From Novosphingobium sp. (GTDB lineage Bacteria; Pseudomonadota; Alphaproteobacteria; Sphingomonadales; Sphingomonadaceae): a stretch of 41,718 nucleotides of DNA. Each line of letters opens with the position of its first letter. Positions within the stretch are counted from its first letter, which is position 1. Position numbers and translations under genes: made by a program. The stretch covers positions 1 to 41,718 of the forward strand of contig SECS01000013.1 in assembly GCA_004211435.1 (NCBI GenBank). Direction: 5' to 3'. Below, one piece after another: positions 1 to 8,941 of this stretch. The notes beneath the pieces were generated by a model, which saw only the letters and a program-made list of their open reading frames with translations, was not told the origin of the DNA and ran no database searches.

Positions 1-13
1 CGTTAAGCCGCGA

Positions 14-1423
14 TCAGAGGCTGTAGTACATGTCGAATTCGACCGCCGACGGCGTGGTTTCCCAGCGCATCACTTCGGGCCACTTCAGTTCGATGTAGGC
101 ATCGATCTGGTCCTTGGTGAAGACGCCGCCCTGGATCAGGAAGTCGTGGTCGGCTTCGAGCGATTCCAGCGCTTCGCGCAGCGAGCCGCAGACGGTCGGA
201 ACCTGGGCGAGCTCTGCCGGCGGCAGATCGTACAGGTTCTTGTCCATGGCGTCGCCCGGGTGGATCTTGTTCTTGATACCGTCGAGGCCGGCCATCAGCA
301 GAGCTGCATAGCACAGGTAGGGGTTGGCCATCGCGTCGGGGAAGCGGAACTCGACGCGCTTCGCCTTGGCACCGGTGCCGTAGGGAATGCGGCACGAGGC
401 CGAGCGGTTGCGTGCCGAATAGGCCAGCAGCACGGGGGCCTCGTAGCCCGGCACCAGGCGCTTGTAGCTGTTGGTGGTCGGGTTGGTGAAGGCGTTCAGC
501 GCCTTGGCGTGCTTGATGACGCCGCCGATGAAGTAGAGGCACATGTCCGACAGGCCGGCATAGCCGTTGCCGGCGAAGAGCGGCTTGCCTGCTTCCCAGA
601 TCGAGATGTGGGTGTGCATGCCCGAACCGTTGTCGGTCTTGATCGGCTTCGGCATGAAGGTTGCCGTCTTGCCATAGGCCTGGGCGACCTGCTGCACGAC
701 GTACTTGTAGACCTGCATGCGGTCGGCGGTCTGGACGAGCGTGCCGAAGGTCAGGCCGAGCTCGTGCTGAGCCGAGGCGACCTCGTGGTGGTGCTTGTCG
801 CAGGGAAGGCCCATCTCGATCATCGTCGAGACCATCTCGCCGCGGATATCGACGCACGAGTCGACCGGCGCGACGGGGAAGTAGCCGCCCTTGGCGCGCG
901 GACGGTGGGCGAGGTTGCCGCCGTCGTAGTCGCGGTTCGAGTTGGTCGGCAGCTCGATGTCGTCGATCTTGAAGCCGTTGCCGTCGTAGCCGTCGTAGAA
1001 CTTGACGTCGTCGAACAGGAAGAACTCGGCTTCGGGGCCGACGTAGACGGTGTCGCCCACGCCGCTCGACTTGACGAAGGCTTCGGCGCGCTTGGCGGTC
1101 GAGCGCGGGTCACGCGCATAGAGCTCGCCCGACGAAGGCTCGACGATGTCGCAGACGACGATCAGCATCGGCGTGGCCGAGAACGGATCGATGTAGACGG
1201 CGTCGAGGTCGGGCTTGAGGATCATGTCCGACTCGTTGATGGCCTTCCAGCCTTCGATCGACGAACCGTCGAACATCAGGCCGTCTTCGAGCTCATCCTC
1301 GCCGATGAGGCCGGCGACCATGGTCAGGTGCTGCCACTTGCCCTTGGGATCGGTGAAACGCAGATCGATCCATTCGATCTCTTCTTCCTTGATCCGCTTG
1401 AGGATGTCGCTTGCCTTGCTCAT
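14..1423 (-). CDS. glnA: Glutamine synthetase, type I
   Basis: This 469-residue protein makes glutamine from glutamate, ammonia and ATP in the cytoplasm, as the dodecameric GSI enzyme. Family landmarks are the N-terminal beta-grasp segment ([15 protein letters not shown]), the DGSSIEGW loop, the ATP-binding [12 protein letters not shown] segment and a C-terminal NLYDLPP motif. In that motif Tyr398 is the expected adenylylation site, so activity is probably tuned by GlnE as in the GSI-beta group. The length fits the family (about 469). The start ATG is preceded by an AAAGGCG stretch. glnB lies 110 bases upstream on the same strand, the usual glnBA arrangement of alphaproteobacteria. The identification is secure. 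Confidence 0.97.
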   Translation of the reverse strand: MSKASDILKRIKEEEIEWIDLRFTDPKGKWQHLTMVAGLIGEDELEDGLMFDGSSIEGWKAINESDMILKPDLDAVYIDPFSATPMLIVVCDIVEPSSGELYARDPRSTAKRAEAFVKSSGVGDTVYVGPEAEFFLFDDVKFYDGYDGNGFKIDDIELPTNSNRDYDGGNLAHRPRAKGGYFPVAPVDSCVDIRGEMVSTMIEMGLPCDKHHHEVASAQHELGLTFGTLVQTADRMQVYKYVVQQVAQAYGKTATFMPKPIKTDNGSGMHTHISIWEAGKPLFAGNGYAGLSDMCLYFIGGVIKHAKALNAFTNPTTNSYKRLVPGYEAPVLLAYSARNRSASCRIPYGTGAKAKRVEFRFPDAMANPYLCYAALLMAGLDGIKNKIHPGDAMDKNLYDLPPAELAQVPTVCGSLREALESLEADHDFLIQGGVFTKDQIDAYIELKWPEVMRWETTPSAVEFDMYYSL

Positions 1424-1491
1424 GCTTCGCCTTTCTCGTCGCTCCGGCTGGAGCCATTCTGGGAGTGGATTGATAAAGGATTGCGACGAAG

Positions 1492-1525
1492 CCTGATCGC
1501 GGGATCAGGATGTTCCGTCGCGGAA
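1492..1525 (-). other. Two short hairpins in the glnB-glnA spacer
   Basis: The 110-base spacer holds two perfect inverted repeats. One is CCTGATC/GATCAGG (1492-1498 with 1503-1509, 4-base loop). The other is TTCCG/CGGAA (1513-1517 with 1521-1525, 3-base loop). No T-run follows on the transcribed strand, so these are not obvious terminators. They could be processing or partial-termination structures that set the GlnB:GlnA ratio, which is inference. Confidence 0.4.
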
Positions 1526-1533
1526 TGTCGGGA

Positions 1534-1941
<408 letters not shown>

Positions 1942-1950
1942 TTACGATCT

Positions 1951-1966
1951 ATCAAGAATCGTGCCA
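1951..1966 (-). promoter_or_regulatory. Sigma-54 (RpoN)-like promoter of glnB-glnA
   Basis: The minus strand reads TGGCACGATTCTTGAT. Against the RpoN consensus TGGCACG-N4-TTGCW the -24 element is perfect and the spacer is correct. The -12 element has one mismatch (TTGAT), and that mismatch falls on the normally conserved C. The site ends about 79 bases ahead of the glnB start. Nitrogen-controlled glnB/glnA promoters commonly use RpoN with NtrC, which supports the reading. Confidence 0.55.
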
Positions 1967-2070
1967 GAGCGATGAGAAGCGTTTAGGCAAAGCCGCGTGT
2001 GCGCGAAAGGGTGGAATCATAGGATTCGCGCCTTGTAATGCGGAACCGCGACATTTTTGCACAACACGTC

Positions 2071-2086
2071 GCCAATATTATTGCTC
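2071..2086 (-). promoter_or_regulatory. Possible NtrC enhancer-like site
   Basis: The minus strand reads GAGCAATAATATTGGC, a partly symmetric sequence resembling the NtrC type GCAC-TATATTGG-TGC. It lies roughly 115 bases upstream of the -12 element at 1951, a typical enhancer distance. The outer GCAC/GTGC half-sites are imperfect, so this is only a candidate. Confidence 0.25.
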
Positions 2087-2121
2087 AAAATTTCAGCACT
2101 GCTGCCTAAAAATTGAGCAAT
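2080..2121. repeat. Inverted repeat between argC and the glnB promoter
   Basis: ATTGCTCAA (2080-2088) and TTGAGCAAT (2113-2121) are perfect 9-base arms around a 24-base spacer, extended by A/T-rich sequence inside both arms. It starts just past the argC stop on the minus strand, so it could form in the argC transcript 3' end. It also overlaps the possible NtrC site. It lacks a following T-run. Confidence 0.45.
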
Positions 2122-2128
2122 TCGTTCT

Positions 2129-3052
2129 TCAGAGCACGAGGCCGGCGGTTTCGGGCAGTCCCGCCATCAGGTTGAGGTTCTGCACGGCCGCGCCGCTGGC
2201 TCCCTTGCCGAGGTTGTCGAGCACGGCCACCAGCCGCGCCTGGCTGCCGTCGCGGGCGCCGAACACGTAGAGGTCGAGCTTGTCGCTCGGCGCCATCGAG
2301 CGGCGCAGCAGCAGTTCGTCGGGTGTGTCGGCGTGGACGGTGACGATCGGGCTGCCGGCGTAGAAATCGGCGAGACAATCGCGCAGTCCGTCGGTCGGCG
2401 CCGAGCGCGGCATCATGCCCAGGTGCAGCGGCACTTCGACGACCATGCCGCGATGCGCCGGGATTACCGCCGGCGCGAAGACCGGCGCATGGGCGAGCCC
2501 GGCGAATTCGGTCATCTCGGGAACGTGCTTGTGGCCGAGTGCGAGGCCGTAGTCGCGGAAGGCGACGTCGGTGTCCTCCTCGAACCGGCCGATCAGCGCT
2601 TTGCCGCCGCCCGAATAGCCCGAGACCGCGTGGCAGACATAGGGCCAGTCCGAAGGCAGTAGGCCCTGGCGGATCAGCGGCGCGAGTAGCGCGATGAAGC
2701 CGGTCGGGTAGCAGCCCGGATTGCTGACGCGCTGGGCCTGGGAAACCTTGTCCCGGCCGACGACTTCGGGGAAGCCATAGGTCCAGCCCTGCGCCACGCG
2801 ATGTGCCGACGAAGCGTCGATCACGCGCGTGGACGTGTTGTCGATCATCGCCACGGCGGCCTTGGCGGCATCATCGGGCAGGCAAAGGATGACGAAGTCG
2901 GCCGCGTTCAGCGCCTCGGCGCGCGCGGCGTCGTCCTTGCGGCGATCCTCGGGCAGGGTGATCAGCGAGAATTCGCTGCGGCCCGCAAGCCGCTCGCCGA
3001 TTTCGAGACCGGTGGTGCCCACCGCCCCGTCGATGAACACGCTCTTGGTCAT
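2129..3052 (-). CDS. argC: N-acetyl-gamma-glutamyl-phosphate reductase, short type
   Basis: This 307-residue cytoplasmic enzyme performs the NADPH-dependent reduction of N-acetyl-glutamyl phosphate to its semialdehyde, the third step of arginine synthesis. The N-terminus has the Rossmann motif FIDGAVGTTGLEIGERL. The catalytic cysteine lies in VSNPGCYPTGFIALL. A conserved HAVSGYSGGGK segment follows. The length of about 310 matches the short (type 2) ArgC rather than the 340-residue form. Its start overlaps the stop of the SH3-like gene by one base (TGATG), so the two are probably translated together. Confidence 0.95.
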   Translation of the reverse strand: MTKSVFIDGAVGTTGLEIGERLAGRSEFSLITLPEDRRKDDAARAEALNAADFVILCLPDDAAKAAVAMIDNTSTRVIDASSAHRVAQGWTYGFPEVVGRDKVSQAQRVSNPGCYPTGFIALLAPLIRQGLLPSDWPYVCHAVSGYSGGGKALIGRFEEDTDVAFRDYGLALGHKHVPEMTEFAGLAHAPVFAPAVIPAHRGMVVEVPLHLGMMPRSAPTDGLRDCLADFYAGSPIVTVHADTPDELLLRRSMAPSDKLDLYVFGARDGSQARLVAVLDNLGKGASGAAVQNLNLMAGLPETAGLVL

Positions 3053-3456
3053 CAGGCGACGCCTTCCAGATCGGCGAGCGGCACGTAGCCCACGGGCCCG
3101 TCCTCGCCATGTTGCCCCCAGGCCCAGCCGCCGGCGATGTCTAGCACGTCGAACTGGCTGCCGCCGGGCAGCAGACAGATTTCCTCGGCCTCGAGCTTGC
3201 CCGCGGCGCGCAGCGATGCGCCGGCCGCGGCGACGGTGTGCGGCATCGGCACGGCATAGTGCGGCACGAAATAGCGGCCGGCGAGCTTGATGTGCGCCAG
3301 GTCCCCGCGGACCGGCAGATGGCCGGCTTCGGCGGTCACGCTGGGGCCGGCAAGCGAGAGCATGCCGGTCGGAAGATCAATACGCGTATGGCCGTCGAGT
3401 GCTGACAAATGCTGGCTTCCCGGAAAATCGAAGATCGGCGCGCTTATATCGGTCAT
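3052..3456 (-). CDS. SH3-like domain small protein
   Basis: This is a 134-residue soluble protein without signal peptide or membrane segment. The C-terminal half (about residues 75-130) looks like a bacterial SH3 fold: a hydrophobic strand, GGSQFDVLDIAGGWAWGQ, then GPVGYVPLADLEGV, the typical 'W.xV' and 'GYV' strands. The N-terminal half carries a Leu/Pro-rich segment with HIKLAGRYFVPHYAVPMP, which resembles the region ahead of SH3 domains in NlpC/P60 hydrolases, but no NlpC/P60 catalytic domain follows. It overlaps argC by one base. Its function is not recognised, and the SH3 assignment rests on reading the strands by eye. Confidence 0.7.
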   Translation of the reverse strand: MTDISAPIFDFPGSQHLSALDGHTRIDLPTGMLSLAGPSVTAEAGHLPVRGDLAHIKLAGRYFVPHYAVPMPHTVAAAGASLRAAGKLEAEEICLLPGGSQFDVLDIAGGWAWGQHGEDGPVGYVPLADLEGVA

Positions 3457-3587
3457 GGCATCGACGCAAGTTCGAGGGCGATTCGCCGGATTGGCATGGC
3501 TTCATGCGCTGCGCCCCGCGACCGAATCGGTCAAGTCCGCGTGGACCGGGCCTGCTAGGACATCGCCGTGAAAAGGATGGGAAAACG

Positions 3588-4598
3588 ATGACCAGAGCCA
3601 TGCGTCTGCGCCAGCCGGCAAACCTCGACAATTTGCGGATGGAAACGGCCGAGGCGCCGCCGCCCGGTCCCGGCGAGATCAAGGTGCGCGTTCGCGCCGC
3701 CGCACTCAATTTCCGGGACGGTCTGGTGGTGGGCGGTTTCTTTCCCGTAGCCGACGGGCTGATCCCGCTGTCCGACGGCGCCGGCGAGGTGATCGCCGTG
3801 GGGGAAGGCGTGACCGCGTTCGCGCCGGGCGACCGGGTTGTCAGCACCTTCCACCCGAACTGGCTCGACGGGCACATCGAGAAGAGCGAACTGACCAACA
3901 GCCCCGGGGGACCGGCCCAGGGCTTCGCCTGCGACGAGACGACGCGGCCTGCGACGCATTTCACCCGCGCGCCGGCGGGCTACTCTTTCGCCGAGAGCGC
4001 ATCGCTGACCTGCGCCGGGGTCACCGCCTGGCGCGCGGTGGTGACCGACGGGCGGGTTAAGCCCGGCGCGACGGTGCTGGTCCAGGGAACGGGCGGCGTC
4101 TCGCTGTTCGCGCTTCAGTTCGCCAAGGCGGCGGGCGCGACGGTGATCGCTACTTCGAGCAGCGCCGACAAGCTCGAACGCCTGAAAGCACTGGGTGCCG
4201 ACCACCTGATCAACTACCGCGAGACGGAGCAGTGGGGCGAGGCCGTGCTCGCGCTGACCGGCGGGCTCGGGGTCGATCACGTCATCGAAGTCGGCGGGCC
4301 GAACACGATCGGCCAGTCCTTCGCCGCCGCGCGCACCGGCGCGCATATCGCGATCATCGGCGCGGTCGGCGGGTTCCAGGTCGACACGATGCCGTTTGCG
4401 ATCGTCCAGGCCAAGCGGCTCAACCTGCAGGCGGTGACCGTGGGCAGCCGCCGCGATCAGATCGACATGGTTCGCGGGATCGAGGCTTCGAACATCCGCC
4501 CCGTGCTCGACCGGTCGTTCGCATTGGAAGACCTTGCCGATGCCTTCCGCCATCTCCAGTCGGGCCGGCATTTCGGCAAGGTCACCGTGGAGATCTGA
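3588..4598 (+). CDS. MDR-superfamily NAD(P)-dependent oxidoreductase (quinone oxidoreductase-like)
   Basis: This is a 336-residue medium-chain dehydrogenase/reductase. The GroES-like domain runs to about residue 130 and contains ALNFRDGLVVGGFF and PLSDGAGEVIAVGEG. The Rossmann domain starts near VLVQGTGGVSLFALQFAKAAG, followed by IATSSSADKLERLKALGAD. The usual catalytic zinc ligands are absent: the GHE-type motif is replaced by SDGAGE. It therefore belongs with the zinc-independent branch even though homologues are often labelled zinc-dependent alcohol dehydrogenase. The start ATG at 3588 follows AAAAGGA; the frame stays open further upstream but that part is non-protein-like. The substrate is unknown. 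Confidence 0.88.
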   Translation: MTRAMRLRQPANLDNLRMETAEAPPPGPGEIKVRVRAAALNFRDGLVVGGFFPVADGLIPLSDGAGEVIAVGEGVTAFAPGDRVVSTFHPNWLDGHIEKSELTNSPGGPAQGFACDETTRPATHFTRAPAGYSFAESASLTCAGVTAWRAVVTDGRVKPGATVLVQGTGGVSLFALQFAKAAGATVIATSSSADKLERLKALGADHLINYRETEQWGEAVLALTGGLGVDHVIEVGGPNTIGQSFAAARTGAHIAIIGAVGGFQVDTMPFAIVQAKRLNLQAVTVGSRRDQIDMVRGIEASNIRPVLDRSFALEDLADAFRHLQSGRHFGKVTVEI

Positions 4599-4599
4599 G

Positions 4600-5685
4600 T
4601 CAGCTTTCCCGCAGGGCCGGCAGCGGCGCGTCGACCGTGCAGCGGAGCCCCGTCTCGGCGAAGATCAGCTCGACTTCGCCGTCGAGCTCGCCGGCCAGGC
4701 CACGCTCGATCAGGCGCGAGCCGAAGCCGCGCCGCGCCGGCGGCACGACCGGCGGGCCGCCCGTCTCGCGCCACTCGATGTGCAGCCGCTCCGCGCCTTC
4801 GCCCGTCTCGTGCCGCGACCATTCGACCGTGACCGTACCGCGATCGTTCGACCAGGCGCCGTATTTGACGGCGTTGGTCGCAAGTTCGTGCATCGCCAGG
4901 GTCAGGGTCAGCGCGCTTTTGGGGCGGAGCAGCACTTCCGGCCCGATCAGTTCGACCCGGTGCTCGCTCGGCTGGTAGGGCGCGACCGCCTGGGCCACGG
5001 CGCCGCGCAGGCTGGCGCGGGCCCCGCGTTCGCCGGTCAGCAGGTCGTTCGCCTGGGCCAGGGCGATCAGCCGTGCGGAAAAGCGCTCCTGAGCATCGTT
5101 CAGATCTTCGGCATTGCGGAAGGTCTGGCGGGCGATCGACTGGACCATCGCCAGGCTGTTCTTCATGCGATGGTTGAGCTCGTGCACGACGAGTTGCAGA
5201 TGCTCGCCGGCACGGTGGCGCTCGGTGGTCTCCGAGACGATGCAGAGCACGCCGCCGATCCCGCCGCGGTCATCGGGCACGGCCGAATAGGAAATGTCGA
5301 AATAGACGGTCTCGCCGTAGCCGTGGCGCTCGATGTAGAACGCGCGGTCCTTGGCCGAGAAGGTCTCGCCGGTCTCGTAGACGCCGCGCAGCAGCGGTTC
5401 GAGATCGTCCCACAGCTCGGCCCAGTTCTCACGCGCGGGACGGCCCAGCGCGCGGGGGTGCTTGTCGCCGATCGTCGGCGCGTAGGAATCGTTGTAGAGC
5501 GCGACGAAGTCCGGCCCCCAGAACAGGACGATTTCGGCATGGGCGCGCAGCAGCATGCCGACGGTGGTCCTCAGGCTGGTCGACCAGGTCTCGGGCGGAC
5601 CGAGCGGAGACGCGCTCCAGTCGCGCGTGACGATCAGGCTCGCGACGTCCTCTGCTGCCTCGATATCCGCGTCGCTATCCGACAT
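4600..5685 (-). CDS. PAS/HWE-family sensor histidine kinase
   Basis: This is a 361-residue soluble kinase. An N-terminal PAS-like sensor region (about 10-155) contains the WSTSLRTTVGMLLRAHAEIV segment found ahead of many HWE kinases. The HWE core follows. The H-box is VVHELNHRMKNSLAMVQS, with His172 the likely phospho-acceptor. The N-box is AMHELATNAVKYGAWS, the G1 region has the defining W-x-E in IEWRETGGPP, and then comes RRGFGSRLIERGLAGEL. HWE kinases typically feed PhyR/general stress or light signalling in alphaproteobacteria. No response regulator lies nearby, so it is an orphan here. The start at 5685 is chosen because GGTGGAGG sits 8-10 bases upstream; the open frame extends 26 codons further. 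Confidence 0.9.
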   Translation of the reverse strand: MSDSDADIEAAEDVASLIVTRDWSASPLGPPETWSTSLRTTVGMLLRAHAEIVLFWGPDFVALYNDSYAPTIGDKHPRALGRPARENWAELWDDLEPLLRGVYETGETFSAKDRAFYIERHGYGETVYFDISYSAVPDDRGGIGGVLCIVSETTERHRAGEHLQLVVHELNHRMKNSLAMVQSIARQTFRNAEDLNDAQERFSARLIALAQANDLLTGERGARASLRGAVAQAVAPYQPSEHRVELIGPEVLLRPKSALTLTLAMHELATNAVKYGAWSNDRGTVTVEWSRHETGEGAERLHIEWRETGGPPVVPPARRGFGSRLIERGLAGELDGEVELIFAETGLRCTVDAPLPALRES

Positions 5686-5731
5686 CGTCGAACCTCCACC
5701 CGTGCCGTGATGGCAGGAATGCGGAAAGGCC

Positions 5732-6613
5732 TCAATTGTTTCGGCGCAGCATCGGGATGGCAATTCCCAGCAGGATCAGCACCATGCCGGCGAAGTGATA
5801 GGCGTGCAGCGCCTCGCCGAGCAACAACGCGGCCAGGCCCGCGCCGATCAGCGGCTGCAGGCTGATGACCTGGCCGGTATCGGCCGCGCCGATCTCGGCC
5901 ACGGCGCGGTTGAACATCTGGTAGGCGATCAGCGAGGGGAATATGGCGACGTAGAGGATGGCGCCGATCACCGTGGGCGACCAGCGGATCGTCTCGTGCC
6001 GCCATTCGAGCAGGGCGCCGGGCAGCATGGCGGCGACGCCGATCATGAAGGTCAGCGTCAGGAAGGCGAGCGGATGGATCGGCGGCCGGCGCCGCAACAG
6101 CGAGGTGTAGAAGCCCCAGGCGGTGACCGCGATCAGCACCAGCAGGTCGCCGCGACCGAACTGCAGCGCGAGCAGCAGCGCGGGATCGGCCTCGAAGATA
6201 ATCGTCGCGACGCCGACCGCGGCGATTGCGACGCCGATGAGTTGAGCCGGGCGGGGGATACTACGAAACAGGACGAAGTCGAACAGGAAGACCAGCGCCG
6301 GGATCGCCGCCTGGATCAGCAGGGCATTGCTCGCAGTCGTCTCGCGCAGACCCGAATAGAGCAGGCCGTTGAACGCACCGATGCCCGCGGCGCCGAGCAG
6401 CAGGATCATCGGCCAGTTCGCCTTGATCACCGCGTGGTCGGCGCGGATGTGGCGCCAGGCGAACGGCAGCAGCAGGAGCACGCCGCCCGACCAGCGGAAC
6501 AGTGCGAGCGTCAGCGGCGGGATGTCCTCGCGCACGGCGCGGCCGACGATCGAATTGCCGGCCCAGAGCAGCAGCACGATCATCAGCATCGCGTAGACGC
6601 GCGAGCGCGGCAT
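5732..6613 (-). CDS. EamA/DMT-family transporter
   Basis: This is a 293-residue membrane protein with about ten hydrophobic segments arranged as two EamA repeats. Each repeat opens with a typical helix (LMIVLLLWAGNSIVGRAVRED and LLVLIAVTAWGFYTSLLRR). The drug/metabolite transporter family exports metabolites or small molecules, and the substrate cannot be read from sequence. The start at MPRSRVYAM is chosen because the sequence upstream is not hydrophobic and overlaps the aminopeptidase gene. No strong ribosome site is visible. It ends 46 bases before the start of the HWE kinase on the same strand, and the pepA-like gene stops 25 bases upstream of it. Confidence 0.88.
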   Translation of the reverse strand: MPRSRVYAMLMIVLLLWAGNSIVGRAVREDIPPLTLALFRWSGGVLLLLPFAWRHIRADHAVIKANWPMILLLGAAGIGAFNGLLYSGLRETTASNALLIQAAIPALVFLFDFVLFRSIPRPAQLIGVAIAAVGVATIIFEADPALLLALQFGRGDLLVLIAVTAWGFYTSLLRRRPPIHPLAFLTLTFMIGVAAMLPGALLEWRHETIRWSPTVIGAILYVAIFPSLIAYQMFNRAVAEIGAADTGQVISLQPLIGAGLAALLLGEALHAYHFAGMVLILLGIAIPMLRRNN

Positions 6614-6638
6614 CGTTGGGCTGGTCACGATGACAGCG

Positions 6639-8021
6639 TCAGCCGTAGCGCGCCTGGAGCAACTTCCAAGACGCGCGCAGGCCCAGCGCGTCGCCACCCT
6701 TGGGCCGGCCGGGCTTGCTCGCCGGGCGCCAGGCGAAAGTGTCGAAATGGGCCCAGTCGATGCCTTCAGGCACGAAGCGGTCGAGGAACAGTGCGGCCAC
6801 ACTTGCCCCGGCATAGGGGTTGGGCGAAGAGTTGTTGAGGTCGGCCACGTCGGATTTCAGGTATTCGCGGTAGCCGTTCCACAGCGGCAGACGCCATGAC
6901 GGATCGTCGCAGGCTTCGCCGGCCTGGAGCAGGTCTTCGGCCGTCGCGTCCTCGCGGGTGAACAGTGCGGGCAGGTCGGGCCCGAGCGCCGAGCGCGCGG
7001 CGCCGGTCAGGGTGGCGAAGTCGAGGATGAACTCCGGCTTGTCGTCGCCCGCGCGGGTCAGCGCATCGCCCAGGATCAGGCGGCCCTCGGCGTCGGTGTT
7101 GCCGATCTCGACCGAGATTCCGGCGCGCGAGCGCAGCACGTCGCCGGGGCGGAAGGCATTGCCGGCGATCGCGTTCTCGACCGCGGGGATCAGCAGGTGC
7201 AGCCGCACCTTGAGTCCGCTCTCCATGATGAGCCGCGCGAGCGCGAGCGCATGCGCGGCGCCGCCCATGTCCTTCTTCATCAGCAGCATGCCCGAGCTCG
7301 GCTTGATGTCGAGCCCGCCCGAATCGAAGCAGACGCCCTTGCCGACCACGGCGATCCGCGGGTGCTGGGCATCGCCCCATTCGAGCTCGATCAGCCGAGG
7401 CGCCTTGGCGCGCTCGGCGGCGCGGCCGACCGCGTGGATCATCGGATATTCGCGTTCGAGCACGTCGCCGCGGGTGACGCGCAGCTCGGCGTTGTGGGTC
7501 TTGGCCAGCGCCTCGGCCTGGGCTTCGAGCTCGGCCGGGCCCATGTCCTCGGCGGGCGTGTTGACGAGGTCGCGCACAAGCGCGGTCGCCGCAGCTTCGG
7601 CCAGCGCCGCGTCGATTGCCTTGACCTCCTTGGTCAGCAGGACGCGCGCGCCTTCCTTGGCCTTGTCGGCCTTGTAGCGGTCGAAGCGGTACTGGCCGGT
7701 GACCCAGCCGAGCAGCGCTGCGCCCGGATCGCCATCCGCCAGGCGATAGCTAACCGCGGGCAGCACCTCGGCGAGCTTGGACAGGCACCATGACGACAAT
7801 TTCGCCGGATCGGCGACACCGGCGACGACGAACCAGGCATCCCCATCGGGCACGATCGCATGGGCATAGCCATCGCCCTCGAACCTTTGCGCCGCCAGCG
7901 CCGCGCGTTGCGGCGCGGAGAGCGTCTTGGTGAAGTCTTCGAGGCCCTTTTTGTCGACGAGATGGATCGCCGTGGCCTGCTGCCCGCGGTCGGGCTGGAT
8001 CAAAGTGTGCTTGTCGGACAT
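6639..8021 (-). CDS. Leucyl aminopeptidase family M17 protein
   Basis: This 460-residue dimetal aminopeptidase releases N-terminal amino acids from peptides in the cytoplasm. The C-terminal catalytic domain carries the metal and catalytic motifs KGVCFDSGGLDIKPSSGM, MKKDMGGAAHALALA and NTDAEGRLILGDAL, the last being the M17 signature. The N-terminal domain (1-170) is divergent, as is usual in this family. The start at MSDKHTL is chosen over a longer frame that runs into the oppositely oriented lipoprotein gene. It is somewhat shorter than E. coli PepA (503), closer to the PepA/PepB-like branch common in sphingomonads. Confidence 0.93.
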   Translation of the reverse strand: MSDKHTLIQPDRGQQATAIHLVDKKGLEDFTKTLSAPQRAALAAQRFEGDGYAHAIVPDGDAWFVVAGVADPAKLSSWCLSKLAEVLPAVSYRLADGDPGAALLGWVTGQYRFDRYKADKAKEGARVLLTKEVKAIDAALAEAAATALVRDLVNTPAEDMGPAELEAQAEALAKTHNAELRVTRGDVLEREYPMIHAVGRAAERAKAPRLIELEWGDAQHPRIAVVGKGVCFDSGGLDIKPSSGMLLMKKDMGGAAHALALARLIMESGLKVRLHLLIPAVENAIAGNAFRPGDVLRSRAGISVEIGNTDAEGRLILGDALTRAGDDKPEFILDFATLTGAARSALGPDLPALFTREDATAEDLLQAGEACDDPSWRLPLWNGYREYLKSDVADLNNSSPNPYAGASVAALFLDRFVPEGIDWAHFDTFAWRPASKPGRPKGGDALGLRASWKLLQARYG

Positions 8022-8076
8022 TGTGCTGCGGAGCTTTGCCGAATGGCGCCCGCCGTTGCGAGAGGAAAAAGCACGA

Positions 8077-8910
8077 ATGTCGATCTCCCGAACCGCCCTG
8101 CTGTCCGCCGTCGCGCTGGGAATGCTCGCCGCCGGCTGTTCGAAGGAGAAGCAGGAGACCCCCGCCGCGCTCGCCAGCAAGGGCGCTGTCGTGCCCAAGG
8201 TCGCAGCGCCCAGCGAGGCCGGGGCGGCCCAGCCCGGTGCGGCGCGCGAGGTCAAGCAGAGCAATCCGCTCTTCGAATTCGCCTATTCCTATCCCGCGCC
8301 GGTCGGCGCGATCCCGGACCTCAAGGCACAGCTCGACGGCGAGCTCGAGAAGCTCAAGACCGAACTGGCCAAGAACGCCGAGGGTCAGAAGGCGGAGGCC
8401 AAGAAGGAAGGCTTTCCGTTCAACCCGCTCGGCTCCTGGGTCGAATGGAAGGTCGTCACCGATCTGCCCGGCTGGCTCAGCCTCTCGGCCGACATCAGCG
8501 ACTATCAGGGTGGCGCGCATCCCAACCACGGTTTCGATGCGTTGGTCTGGGATCGTCAGGCGAACCAGCGGCGCAAGCCGATCGACCTGTTCACCTCGAA
8601 GGCGGCGCTGGCCCAGGCCATTAGCAAGGACTTCTGCGCCGCGCTCGATCGCGAACGCGCCAAGAAGCGGGGCGGAGAGTCCATCGGCGACGCCGTGCCC
8701 GAGTTCTCGAAGTGCATCGATCCGGCCGAGTCGACGATCATTCTCGGCTCGTCGAACCGCAAGGCTTTCGACCGCATCGGCGTGCTGATCGCGCCTTACG
8801 AGGCGGGACCTTATGCCGAGGGCAACTACGAGGTGACCCTGCCCGTGACCCCTGCGGTGCTGGCGGCGGTGAAGCCCGAATTCCGCTCGACCTTCGTAGC
8901 GAAACGCTGA
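8077..8910 (+). CDS. Lipoprotein with DUF4163/DUF3298-like domain
   Basis: This is a 277-residue predicted lipoprotein. The N-terminus MSISRTALLSAVALGMLAAG is a signal peptide with lipobox LAAGC, lipidated Cys21. The mature part has a low-complexity linker and then a region with SADISDYQGGAHPNHG and a segment around RRKPIDLFTSKAALAQAI. This pattern (beta-strand, GGAHP-x-G, 'DLF') is the DUF3298/RsiV-PdaC-type fold. Such domains occur in envelope proteins, some peptidoglycan-associated. The start ATG follows AGAGGA. Its gene is divergent from the M17 aminopeptidase, with 55 bases between start codons. Confidence 0.85.
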   Translation: MSISRTALLSAVALGMLAAGCSKEKQETPAALASKGAVVPKVAAPSEAGAAQPGAAREVKQSNPLFEFAYSYPAPVGAIPDLKAQLDGELEKLKTELAKNAEGQKAEAKKEGFPFNPLGSWVEWKVVTDLPGWLSLSADISDYQGGAHPNHGFDALVWDRQANQRRKPIDLFTSKAALAQAISKDFCAALDRERAKKRGGESIGDAVPEFSKCIDPAESTIILGSSNRKAFDRIGVLIAPYEAGPYAEGNYEVTLPVTPAVLAAVKPEFRSTFVAKR

Positions 8911-8941
8911 CGGGCTCGCAATTCGGGGCGATTGTCGCTAC

